A stretch of 38,802 nucleotides of DNA. Source: CAZLKN01 sp964560135 (lineage in GTDB: Bacteria; Actinomycetota; JAICYB01). The stretch is from assembly GCA_964560135.1 (NCBI GenBank), contig CAZLKN010000030.1:1-38802 (forward strand). The letters are read 5' to 3'. Under the pieces are notes generated by a model. The model was not told the DNA's origin. It was given only the letters and a program-made list of their open reading frames with translations, and searched no databases. The position numbers were made by a program, and so were the translations under genes. Below, in pieces: positions 8,832 to 16,346 of this stretch; positions within the stretch are counted from its first letter, which is position 1, and each line of letters starts with the position of its first letter.

Positions 8832-10334
8832 TCAGCCGGCACCGTCGGCGGCGGCACGCTCGAAGGCGCGGCGTCCGACCTGCTGCCCGACCTCGAGGCC
8901 GACCTCGTTGTCGTAGCGGGGGTGGATCCCGCCGAAGAAGCGGGACATCGCCGCATCGGTGGCCAGCGCCCGGTGCATGGCCCGGTCCCCGGGGAACCAC
9001 AGGGAGAGCAGCTCCGCCGTGGCCCCGGAGAAGGTCGAATGCCCGGAGACGTAGCCGGGGAACGGCGGGGTGCCGATGTACGACGTCCACTCCGGATCCC
9101 ACATCCGCCGGATCGTCGTGACCGGACGGTCGGACCAGTAGTGGAACTTCGCGTCCCACGCCGCGATCCCGGCGTCGGCGATGGCCGCGCCCAGGTGGGC
9201 CAGGAGCCGCGCCTGCCGCATCGTGTTCAGCTCGTGGCGCTCGGCGGCCTCGAGGCCGATCCGCAGGTTCATGCCCGGCGGCGTCTCGCTGCCGGGGTCC
9301 CCTGCCCAGTACTCGGCGATCTCCTTCTGCCGGTCGGTGAGATCCTGTGAGGCCGCGTACACGTCGTAGGCGGCGGCCTCGTACTCGTCGCCGTCGCATG
9401 CGGGCGGCGGGGGCGGACGGAACTCGTCGCCGGAGGACATCACGAAGGGTCGCACCGATCCCCACAGCGGCTCCAGGGGGTCGGAGCGGAAGGCCGGCGG
9501 CGTCGGCTTCCAGTTGCACTTCCCCTCGATGCGTCCGCTGCCGTCCCAGACCGCGTCCCACCCGTCGTCTGCGCGCGCCTGCAGCGCCGTCCGGGCGACG
9601 GCCTTGCCGAGGGTCAGACCGGCGTCGATGTCCGACCGGTAGGCGGCGCCTGCCCACACCCGCGACAGCGCGGCCTCCCAGGCCATCGCCTCGACCTCGG
9701 CGACCGCCTCGTCGGGGAAGAAGGCCGGCAGCAGCGCGGCGGCCACGCCGGCGGCTGCGGCGTGCTCGCTGGGGTAGGAGGGGGCCGGGGGCACGTCAAC
9801 CACCGGGTCGACGAGCGGCGACACCATCGACGGCGTGGGGCGCTGGTGGCAATACTTCGCGTTCCAGGTGACGACCATCGCATCGGACATCGCCGTTTCG
9901 AAGATCGCGATGAGCCGGGCGATCCGGGGCGGGTTCAGATCGGGCGAGGTGGAGTTGCGTTCGATCATCCCGAGGAGCACCTCGGTCCACGGACCCACGG
10001 CCGCGCCGCTGCCCCAGCGCTGCGCCGCCTGCACCTGCTCCGGAGTCCGGGTCATCTGGACAGCGTGGACGTCGGCGAGCTCCACCGCGTACTGGGCGGA
10101 CCCCATGGCCGGTGGCGGGGGTACGGCCACGTCGCCGAGCGCGACCTGCCAGGTCTTCCAGCGGCCGGCGCCGGGCTCCTCGGTGAACCTGGTGAGTCCC
10201 GTCTGCCGGAGCGCCACGGGGGCCGGATCGCGCACATCGCAGACCGGTGACGCGGCCTCCGCCGACGGCGCCCGGGCTGGGAGGACGGCGAGCAGGGATG
10301 CCACGCATCCGAGAGCCAGTGCCTTCGCCCACAT
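8832..10334 (-). CDS. Secreted PAP2 / vanadium-haloperoxidase-like protein with duplicated, half-degenerate domain
   Basis: A 500-residue protein with a signal peptide (LALGCVASLLAVLPARAPSAEA). The C-terminal half has the full acid phosphatase/haloperoxidase pocket: K396-x6-R403-P, S430-G431-H432 and S-R465 ... H471 in SRFFGGIH. These residues bind phosphate in PAP2 phosphatases or vanadate in haloperoxidases. The N-terminal half carries a matching but eroded set: K160-x4-R165-P, S189-E190-H191 in place of SGH, and R225 with Ala/Tyr where the second His should be. So one site looks active and one dead. The ATG is preceded by GGGGGG with a 6-nt spacer. The gene is convergent with the 4774 gene with only 3 bp between stops. 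Whether it is a phosphatase or a haloperoxidase cannot be decided here. Confidence 0.85.
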   Translation of the reverse strand: MWAKALALGCVASLLAVLPARAPSAEAASPVCDVRDPAPVALRQTGLTRFTEEPGAGRWKTWQVALGDVAVPPPPAMGSAQYAVELADVHAVQMTRTPEQVQAAQRWGSGAAVGPWTEVLLGMIERNSTSPDLNPPRIARLIAIFETAMSDAMVVTWNAKYCHQRPTPSMVSPLVDPVVDVPPAPSYPSEHAAAAGVAAALLPAFFPDEAVAEVEAMAWEAALSRVWAGAAYRSDIDAGLTLGKAVARTALQARADDGWDAVWDGSGRIEGKCNWKPTPPAFRSDPLEPLWGSVRPFVMSSGDEFRPPPPPACDGDEYEAAAYDVYAASQDLTDRQKEIAEYWAGDPGSETPPGMNLRIGLEAAERHELNTMRQARLLAHLGAAIADAGIAAWDAKFHYWSDRPVTTIRRMWDPEWTSYIGTPPFPGYVSGHSTFSGATAELLSLWFPGDRAMHRALATDAAMSRFFGGIHPRYDNEVGLEVGQQVGRRAFERAAADGAG

Positions 10335-10428
10335 GGTGGTCCCCCCAGGTCGTCTGCGATGTCGGTGGCGATCGATGTCCTTGACCCTTCGACGTCTTGG
10401 GCCTTTTCTCCTGCGCACGAGTTGCAGG

Positions 10429-10451
10429 ATTCGGGGCCCCGGACGGCGAAT
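10429..10451. promoter_or_regulatory. Candidate operator: second copy of ATTCG-N13-CGAAT
   Basis: ATTCG at 10429-10433 and CGAAT at 10447-10451 have the same 13-nt spacing as the dyad at 4700-4722. The spacer contains the palindrome CGGGGCCCCG. It lies between the leftward PAP2-like gene and the rightward gene remnant at 10500. A common regulator of the secreted-protein block is inference. Confidence 0.38.
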
Positions 10452-10499
10452 ATCCACGTCAGCGATGGCATCGGGCCGTCGAGTGCCTTGGGGGGTGTC

Positions 10500-10618
10500 A
10501 TGAGATCCGTCCGAAGCCTCGCCTTCGCCGCTGCCGCGGTGATCGCTTCGGGGGCTACTGGCCGTTCGGCCACGAGGACGGGTGGAGCATCGACGACGTC
10601 CGCGTGAGCTTCGAGTAA
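10500..10618 (+). pseudogene. Remnant of a secreted protein gene (signal peptide and C-terminal GWSIDDV end in different frames)
   Basis: An ATG at 10500 with a GGGGGG ribosome site opens a typical signal peptide (MRSVRSLAFAAAAVIASGA), but this frame ends after 35 codons at 10607. In another frame the sequence immediately after reads YWPFGHEDGWSIDDVRVSFE and a stop at 10618. GW-x-IDDV-x-V is the usual end of MAM-like or immune-inhibitor-A-type (peptidase M6) beta domains. The two ends of one secreted protein therefore seem to be joined out of frame by a large internal deletion. A tiny functional secreted peptide is the less likely alternative. Confidence 0.5.
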
Positions 10619-10628
10619 GGAGACCGCC

Positions 10629-11195
10629 ATGAGAACCCGAACAGCGCTGCTGGCGGTGGCGGCCATCGCCGCCGCACTGATGCTGCCCGTGTCTCCGACG
10701 CACGGCCAGAGCATGGGGGTGCTGGGACACGGCCAGCACACCGAGGGACCGACCAAGGTCGTGTCGGCCCCCTTCCTCGGTGACCGTACCGTGGGGCCGT
10801 TGACGGCCAGCTTCTCGGTCGGCCTCGACCACGCGATGTGCGCGGTCGGCGAGGCCTCCGGTGAAGTCGCTCCGTTCAACATGCTCGTCTACGCGACGGA
10901 CATCACCGACCGGATCTGGGACACCGATGAGGAGACCGAACGGCCGACCTACACGCTGCGGGGCACCGCCCGCTCGGTGACCATGGTCGGCAGCGCCGTC
11001 GTAGAGGACGTGACAACGCCGTTCTCGGCCACCGCCCACGACAGCGGCGACCCGCTCATCGGCGACTACTTCCACATCTCGATCGACACCGTCCTGTGGC
11101 CGCACACCACCTTCGGCACCGACCTTGACGGCAACCCGTTGCCGCTGTTCGCCGGCGACGTGGCGATCGGTCAGGGCATCGCGGGCCCGAACTAG
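10629..11195 (+). CDS. Secreted protein of unknown function, 188 residues
   Basis: The ATG follows a good ribosome site (TAAGGAG, 6 nt). A signal peptide is clear (RTALLAVAAIAAALMLPVSPTHGQ). The mature part of about 160 residues is predicted to be mostly beta: GPLTASFSVGLDHAMCAVGE, TYTLRGTARSVTMVG, DYFHISIDTVLWP. It has one cysteine and no recognisable catalytic motif. Its stop is 3 nt before the start of the 11199 gene, so the two are translationally close and probably act together. I do not recognise the family. Confidence 0.75.
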   Translation: MRTRTALLAVAAIAAALMLPVSPTHGQSMGVLGHGQHTEGPTKVVSAPFLGDRTVGPLTASFSVGLDHAMCAVGEASGEVAPFNMLVYATDITDRIWDTDEETERPTYTLRGTARSVTMVGSAVVEDVTTPFSATAHDSGDPLIGDYFHISIDTVLWPHTTFGTDLDGNPLPLFAGDVAIGQGIAGPN

Positions 11196-11198
11196 CCG

Positions 11199-13079
11199 AT
11201 GGGGGGACGGGCCCTCGCGGCGGCGACGATCCTGATCGTCGCCGCCGTGTGTCCGGTGCCGGCCTCCGTCGCCCAAGAGCCGTCGCCGACCTTCGAGGCG
11301 GTGACGGTCTGGCAGCACCGGCTGCCCGGCGGCGACTGGGACGTCTGGTACGCGATCCTCGGCCGTCCTTCGTCCGACGCGCCGCCGTCGCAGCTCGGCT
11401 GGTGGACGCCGTCGGGGCCCCCGGGCGACGCCCTCGCGTCGCTCGGCGGCGACGACGAGAACCCCCACGTGACCGTCGTCCCCGGGACCACCCGCGCGGT
11501 GGCGGTGTGGGACAACGGCGGCGACATCCGGTGGGCCGAGCTCGGTCCGTCCGGGCCGGCCCCGGCGCAGACCCTCGTGTACGGCAGCGCTTCCGATCGC
11601 AACGTGGATCCCGCGGTCGCCTTCGACACCGACGGCACCGGGCTCGCCGTCTGGGTGAACCGGTCGGGGGACGGCGACGTGCTCCAGGCGGCCGGCTACG
11701 ACGGATCGGCGTGGTCGTCGGAGATGGTGGTACCCGGCTCAGGCGGCGCGGCGTCGCTGCCCGAGCTCACCTTCCTCGACGCCGACGGAGGCACCCGCAC
11801 CCCGCACGCAGCCCTCGTCGCCTACGCCGACTTGCACGACGGCCGGCAACGCACCCACACCGCACGCTGGGACGGGGACACGTGGGAGCCGGCCACCCCC
11901 GTCCCCCTCGATGCCGATCAGGAGGCGCTGGTCGAAGACCACGGCTCCGCGGACTACGACCGTCCGCAGGGGGCCTTCGCCCGCCTCGACGTGGGGGCCG
12001 AGGTCGGCGGCGGTGCCCAGGTGCTGTGGGCGGGGCCCGCCGGCGAGGACCTCGCGGAGCGTTTCATCTCCCCGAGCGTGCAGGGCGCGCGCCTGCACCC
12101 CGACGGCACGTGGTCCGCGATCCGCTCCCCGAGCGGCAACCCGGGCATCTCCGGCACCTGCCACAGCCCCGCGGTGGCAATGACCGGCTACGACGACCTC
12201 GTGGGGGTCTTCGGGTCCACGAGCCTGCTGGAGCACACGCGCATCGTCGGCGGCGAGGTCACCGACCTGCAGTTCACCTACAACTCCGACCACGACGACG
12301 CGCGGCCCTCGGTCGCCCCGCTGCGCGACCGCGTGGTCACCGTCGCCTCCGGACTGTCCTTCCCGTGGAACCCGTCGTCCGGCGACGTGATCGTGTGGTC
12401 GATCGGCACCCTGCGTCCGGCCTACGCCGACAAGGGGGCCTCGGTCACCTGGAGCGACCCGCTGGCCATCGACGTGGCCGGCGAGGCCCGATACCCGGAG
12501 GTGGCGTCCGCGCTCGGGGGGACGAACAACCCGCTGTCGGTTCGCAAGGGCGGGCATGCGTACGCCAGCTCGGTGTCGGACACCACGGTGGCGGACACGG
12601 GCCGGGTCATGGGGGCCGACGGTTCCGACCGCGCGGACGAAGCCACCTTCGGCGCCGGCGACCTGTCGTTGACGGGGGCCGCCGGCAGGGTGGTCCGGGT
12701 CGGCGACGGCGCCGTGGCCACCGCCACCATCGGTGAGGTGCATCTGGACGTCGTGCCCCGCATCGTCCTGCGGGGGGTGAGAGCGACCGCGAGCAATTCC
12801 TGCTCGGAGGGGGGCGCAACCGACGCGACCGCGTTCACGGTGCAGGTGGGCGACGAGCCGCCGGTGCGCGTCGAGCCGCGCCGCAACATGTCGCTGACCT
12901 TCGGGACGGTGTCGCTGCGCCTGTACGAACAGCGCATCACGCCGCTGCACGTGTCCGTCCGGGCCGTGCGCGTGCTGCTCCCCGACTCCGAGATCGTGCT
13001 CGGCTACGCCCACGCCGAGCTCGACGGCTGCCCGGGGTCCGGGCCCCCGATCCTCGGCCAGGACCCCCACGAGCACTGA
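11199..13079 (+). CDS. Secreted propeller-like protein with C-terminal beta domain, 626 residues, unknown function
   Basis: It starts 3 nt after the stop of the 10629 gene. A signal peptide (RALAAATILIVAAVCPVPASVAQ) precedes a long region (about 30-450) of repeating beta segments such as TVWQHRLPGGDWDVWYAIL, TRAVAVWDNGGDIRWAEL and GTGLAVWVNRSGDGDVLQA. These resemble sialidase-like or WD-type propeller blades. Residues about 480-610 form a separate beta domain with a Cys pair (NSCSEGG ... LDGC), similar in layout to choice-of-anchor-type modules and to the middle part of the 4774 protein. The end is HEH, without an LPXTG or membrane anchor. It is convergent with the small gene at 13089. Function unknown; a surface-binding role is inference. 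Confidence 0.72.
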   Translation: MGGRALAAATILIVAAVCPVPASVAQEPSPTFEAVTVWQHRLPGGDWDVWYAILGRPSSDAPPSQLGWWTPSGPPGDALASLGGDDENPHVTVVPGTTRAVAVWDNGGDIRWAELGPSGPAPAQTLVYGSASDRNVDPAVAFDTDGTGLAVWVNRSGDGDVLQAAGYDGSAWSSEMVVPGSGGAASLPELTFLDADGGTRTPHAALVAYADLHDGRQRTHTARWDGDTWEPATPVPLDADQEALVEDHGSADYDRPQGAFARLDVGAEVGGGAQVLWAGPAGEDLAERFISPSVQGARLHPDGTWSAIRSPSGNPGISGTCHSPAVAMTGYDDLVGVFGSTSLLEHTRIVGGEVTDLQFTYNSDHDDARPSVAPLRDRVVTVASGLSFPWNPSSGDVIVWSIGTLRPAYADKGASVTWSDPLAIDVAGEARYPEVASALGGTNNPLSVRKGGHAYASSVSDTTVADTGRVMGADGSDRADEATFGAGDLSLTGAAGRVVRVGDGAVATATIGEVHLDVVPRIVLRGVRATASNSCSEGGATDATAFTVQVGDEPPVRVEPRRNMSLTFGTVSLRLYEQRITPLHVSVRAVRVLLPDSEIVLGYAHAELDGCPGSGPPILGQDPHEH

Positions 13080-13088
13080 GAACACAGG

Positions 13089-13409
13089 TCACATCGCGGC
13101 GCGGATGCGCGCGGACACGCGGGAGCCGTTGCCGAGGGTCAGCGCGATCGACTCCTGCTCGAAGCGCTGCGCCAGCTGCCCCAGCTCGTCGCGGATCCGG
13201 TTCAGGTCGGGGGCGCCGTGCACCTGCACCATGGCCGTGAAGCTCTCCTCGACCGCGCCGTCATGCTCCCCACTGCCCGTTCCCGCGAACACCACGGATC
13301 CCGCGAGCGTGGCGACCTCCAGGACCGCCTCCTGGAAGAGGTGCCACGACGCGGCGTCCATCGGAATACGCCCGACGTTCCGTCCGATGCCGATCGCAAG
13401 GGTCTGCAT
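13089..13409 (-). CDS. Small cytoplasmic hypothetical protein, 106 residues
   Basis: The ATG at 13409 opens a 106-residue protein with no signal peptide or membrane segment (MQTLAIGIGRNVGRIPMD ... RVSARIRAAM). A longer form from GTG at 13436 would add nine residues; neither has a strong ribosome site, so a leaderless message is possible. Composition and strand/helix alternation suggest a small alpha/beta fold: an N-terminal IGIGRNVG strand, a WHLFQEAVLEVATLAG helix, a central AMVQVHG strand and a helix RIRDELGQLAQRFEQES. It is divergent from the sugar dehydrogenase gene. I do not recognise a family and assign no function. Confidence 0.6.
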   Translation of the reverse strand: MQTLAIGIGRNVGRIPMDAASWHLFQEAVLEVATLAGSVVFAGTGSGEHDGAVEESFTAMVQVHGAPDLNRIRDELGQLAQRFEQESIALTLGNGSRVSARIRAAM

Positions 13410-13492
13410 GGATGGGTAGCTTGGTACCCCGACCACCCAGCGCGCAAACCGAACGCTTTACGGCGCCCGACGGCTGGGGGATGATGCCTGTC

Positions 13493-16225
13493 ATGACCGA
13501 ACCCCGAACCACCGTTGCCGTCGTCGGCTGCGGGTACGTCGGACTGTCCATCGCGTTGGGAGCGGCCCGGGCCGGCCTCCGCGTGCTCGGGGTAGAGACC
13601 GACCCGATCCGGCTCAAGGAGTTCCAGGCGGGACGCAACCCCGTCCCCGACGTGGACGTCCCCGCCGGCGAGCTCGAAGCCCTCCACACCGACGGTGGGC
13701 TCGTGTTCGACGAAACCATCACGGGACCCGCGGAGATCCACGTGATCTGCGTCCCCACGCCGCTGCGGGACGGTTCCCCCGATCTGCACTACATGGAGGA
13801 GGCCGCCGAGACGGTGTCCACCGTGCTGCGGGCCGGCGACCTCGTGATCCTGGAGTCCACGACCTACCCGGGCACCACCGAGGAGCTCGTCCTGCCGATC
13901 CTCGAGCGCGGGTCGGGACTGGCCGCAGGGGCCGACTTCCACCTCGCCTACTCCCCCGAGCGCATCGACCCCGGCAACCGCGAGTGGGGCCTGCGCAACA
14001 CCCCGAAGATCGTCGGGGGCCTGACGCCGGCCGGCACGCAGAAGGCCGTGGAGTTCTACGAGAAGCTCTGCGACCGGGTCGTCCCCGTCTCCTCCCCGCG
14101 CGCGGCCGAGATCACCAAGCTGCTGGAGAACACCTACCGCGAGGTCAACATCGCTCTCGTGAACGAGATGGCCACCGTCTGCCACGACCTCGACATCGAC
14201 CCCTGGGAGGTCATCGACGCCGCGGCCACCAAGCCCTTCGGCTTCGTCCCCTTCCACCCCGGCCCGGGGGTCGGTGGCCATTGCCTGCTGCCCGGCGAGC
14301 ACCTCACGGTGAGAGATGGCGGCGGGGTGCACATCCTGCCCGTGGAAGAGCTCTGGGAACGCGAAGCGGTCGGGGGCTTCCAGCACCTCGGGGACGTGCA
14401 CGTCGTGGCGCCCGATCGGCTCGAGATACCAGCCATCGACGGCGATCAGGGCTCCTGGGACGACGTGACCGCACTGGGACGTCGGCCCTACGAGGGCGGC
14501 GCCGTCCGGATCCGAACCCACGACGGCCGGACGATCGCGGTCACCGGGGACCACCGCATGATCGTCGAACGCGACGGAAGCCTCCACACGATCCCCGCCG
14601 GCGAGGTCCGCGACGGCGACCGGCTGCCGATCTGGCGCGGTCACGAGATCTGGGACGCCTGCCTGAACCCCCGGGTCGACCTGCTGGACCATGCGGAGGC
14701 GATCCGGGGGAGGAATGTGGGTGTGCGGCTCGTCGCCGGCACCTGGAAGCCCTGGAAGCCGGTGATTCGGGAGATCCTCGGACAACAACGAGCCGACGAT
14801 GTGATCCGGAGCGGGCGCCTTCCGCTGGACGCATTCCTCGACCTGGAGCGCCGGGAGCCGGGAACGATCCCGAGGGAGGATCTCGTCCTGTGCACGGGAC
14901 GGGGCCCGAGCGCCCGCACCTTCCCCGCCGTCGTCGAGCTCACCCTCGATCTCACCCGCCTGGTCGGCTACTACCTCGCCGAGGGCTGCGTCACAGGCTC
15001 GCCGCCCCGAGCCGTCTTCACCTTCAACCGGGCCGAGACCGAGACGAAGGACGACCTCCGCAAGATCCTCGACTCCCTGGGACTGACCTCCAGCGTCTGG
15101 GAGAGCCCCGTGGACCAGGCCACCCAGATCAAAGTCGGCAACGTGCTGTTCGCGATCTTCCTCCGTGACGTCCTGGGCTGCGGAGCCAACTCCTACGACG
15201 CGGTCATCCCACCCCGGCTGCTGGCAGCCAGCGCCGCCCACCGCCGGGAACTCCTCACCGGCCTCCTCCGCGGAGACGGCTCAGTGCACACCAGCGACGC
15301 GTTGCGGACCTACGAGAAGGATGGACGGACCTACACCCACCGGTTCGCAGCAGCCGAGGTCAGCTACTGGACCGCCAACCATCAGCTCGGACGCCACGTG
15401 GAACATCTGCTCCAGAGCCTCGGGTACGTGCCCGCCCTTCAGTGGCGCAAGCACCAAGAGGGGCTGAACCTCCGCATCCACGGCAGTCAGGATCAGGCAT
15501 GGCTCGCCGAGCTCTTCATCGACAAGAAGGGCGACCGCCTCCGGACGTCGCTCGCCGCACGCAAGAACCCACAGCGAGCAGGCCGGAGCTGGCGCAGGAT
15601 GGGCGATCTCCACCTGGCAGAGGTTACCGCCGTCGAGCGGTTCGGATACCGCGGACCTGTGTACTCCCTGGAGACATCGGCGACGCACACGTTCGCCGCC
15701 GGCCACGGGATCGTCGTCCACAACTGCATTCCGGTCGATCCGCAGTATCTGGCGTGGCGGGTGCGGGGGAAGATGGGGCATCAGTTCCGCCTGCTGGAGA
15801 CCGCCAGCGATCTCAACCAGAGGATGCCGGCCTTCGTCGCACAGCGCGCGGCCGAGATCCTCAACGAGGAGGGTAAAGCCGTCCGCGACGCCGCCGTGCT
15901 CCTCCTCGGGATGGCCTACAAGGGCGGGAGCGGCGACACGCGGGAGTCGCCCGCGATCCGGGTCGCCGAACGGCTCCTCAACCGGGGGGCCAAGATCGCC
16001 TATCACGACCCCCACGTGCCCAACATCGAGCTCAACGGCGACGTCCACGACTCGGTGGAGCTCTCCAGCGGGTTCGTGTCCTGGGCGGATCTCGTGCTGA
16101 TCCTCACCGACCACCCGGACCTCGACTACGACGCCGTCCTCCACCACGCCTCCGTGGTATACGACACCCGCGGCGTCACCTGGGGCCTGACGGCCCCCGA
16201 AGGGGTCAAGGTCTACCGGATCTGA
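13493..16225 (+). CDS. Nucleotide-sugar dehydrogenase (UDP-glucose / UDP-HexNAc 6-dehydrogenase family), intein-interrupted
   Basis: The host protein oxidises a UDP-sugar C6 alcohol to a uronic acid with two NAD, supplying envelope polysaccharide precursors. It starts with a Rossmann motif (VAVVGCGYVG, residues 8-17). The central domain has the ITKLLENTYREVNIALVNE helix, and the C-terminal domain has GMAYKGGSGDTRESPA. The catalytic block GPGVGGHC is split: residues 1-263 end at GGH, a 481-residue intein follows, and residue 745 is the catalytic Cys of CIPVDPQYL. Spliced length is about 429 residues, normal for WbpA/WecC-type enzymes. I chose ATG 13493; in-frame ATGs at 13481 and 13484 sit too close to the GGGGG run. 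Exact sugar substrate is open; the gene is alone, without neighbours of a polysaccharide operon. Confidence 0.92.
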   Translation: MTEPRTTVAVVGCGYVGLSIALGAARAGLRVLGVETDPIRLKEFQAGRNPVPDVDVPAGELEALHTDGGLVFDETITGPAEIHVICVPTPLRDGSPDLHYMEEAAETVSTVLRAGDLVILESTTYPGTTEELVLPILERGSGLAAGADFHLAYSPERIDPGNREWGLRNTPKIVGGLTPAGTQKAVEFYEKLCDRVVPVSSPRAAEITKLLENTYREVNIALVNEMATVCHDLDIDPWEVIDAAATKPFGFVPFHPGPGVGGHCLLPGEHLTVRDGGGVHILPVEELWEREAVGGFQHLGDVHVVAPDRLEIPAIDGDQGSWDDVTALGRRPYEGGAVRIRTHDGRTIAVTGDHRMIVERDGSLHTIPAGEVRDGDRLPIWRGHEIWDACLNPRVDLLDHAEAIRGRNVGVRLVAGTWKPWKPVIREILGQQRADDVIRSGRLPLDAFLDLERREPGTIPREDLVLCTGRGPSARTFPAVVELTLDLTRLVGYYLAEGCVTGSPPRAVFTFNRAETETKDDLRKILDSLGLTSSVWESPVDQATQIKVGNVLFAIFLRDVLGCGANSYDAVIPPRLLAASAAHRRELLTGLLRGDGSVHTSDALRTYEKDGRTYTHRFAAAEVSYWTANHQLGRHVEHLLQSLGYVPALQWRKHQEGLNLRIHGSQDQAWLAELFIDKKGDRLRTSLAARKNPQRAGRSWRRMGDLHLAEVTAVERFGYRGPVYSLETSATHTFAAGHGIVVHNCIPVDPQYLAWRVRGKMGHQFRLLETASDLNQRMPAFVAQRAAEILNEEGKAVRDAAVLLLGMAYKGGSGDTRESPAIRVAERLLNRGAKIAYHDPHVPNIELNGDVHDSVELSSGFVSWADLVLILTDHPDLDYDAVLHHASVVYDTRGVTWGLTAPEGVKVYRI
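14282..15724 (+). mobile_element. Intein with LAGLIDADG homing endonuclease, inserted at the catalytic Cys
   Basis: The element covers precursor residues 264-744. It begins with Cys (CLLPGEHLTV, block A). Block B has TGDH at 351-354, and block F/G ends VYSLETSATHTFAAGHG then VVHN before a Cys+1. All nucleophiles for standard class 1 splicing (Cys1, block B Thr/His, penultimate His, Asn, Cys+1) are present. A DOD-type endonuclease is in the middle: LVGYYLAEG (490-498) and LLTGLLRGDG (587-596) each keep the acidic residue expected for cleavage, so homing may still be active. The +1 extein residue is the dehydrogenase's own catalytic Cys, so the enzyme cannot work until splicing is complete. Confidence 0.93.
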
Positions 16226-16260
16226 AGCCCCCGGTCGGCGATCCCCCGGGCCCGCAGGAG

Positions 16261-16311
16261 ACCGTCCATCCTGAGCTGGCTCCGGCCCCCACGGCTGGCA
16301 GGATGGACGGT
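16261..16311. repeat. Palindromic element A1, downstream of the DUF559 gene
   Basis: ACCGTCCATCCTG (16261-16273) and its exact complement CAGGATGGACGGT (16299-16311) form a perfect 13-bp inverted repeat around a 25-nt centre. It lies 35 bp beyond the stop of the leftward DUF559 gene and also just after the dehydrogenase stop. It could act as a terminator, but no T-run follows, and two more copies of the same arms lie upstream of the gene. Confidence 0.85.
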
Positions 16312-16346
16312 TTCGTACCCCCACCGCGGAACAGGCCTCCGCAGCC

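Noticed and set aside
16261..16311. A1 and B4 as ordinary terminators only
   Set aside because: They may also end transcription, but the same arms occur upstream of the DUF559 genes, and no T-run follows; the real terminators in this window have different sequences.
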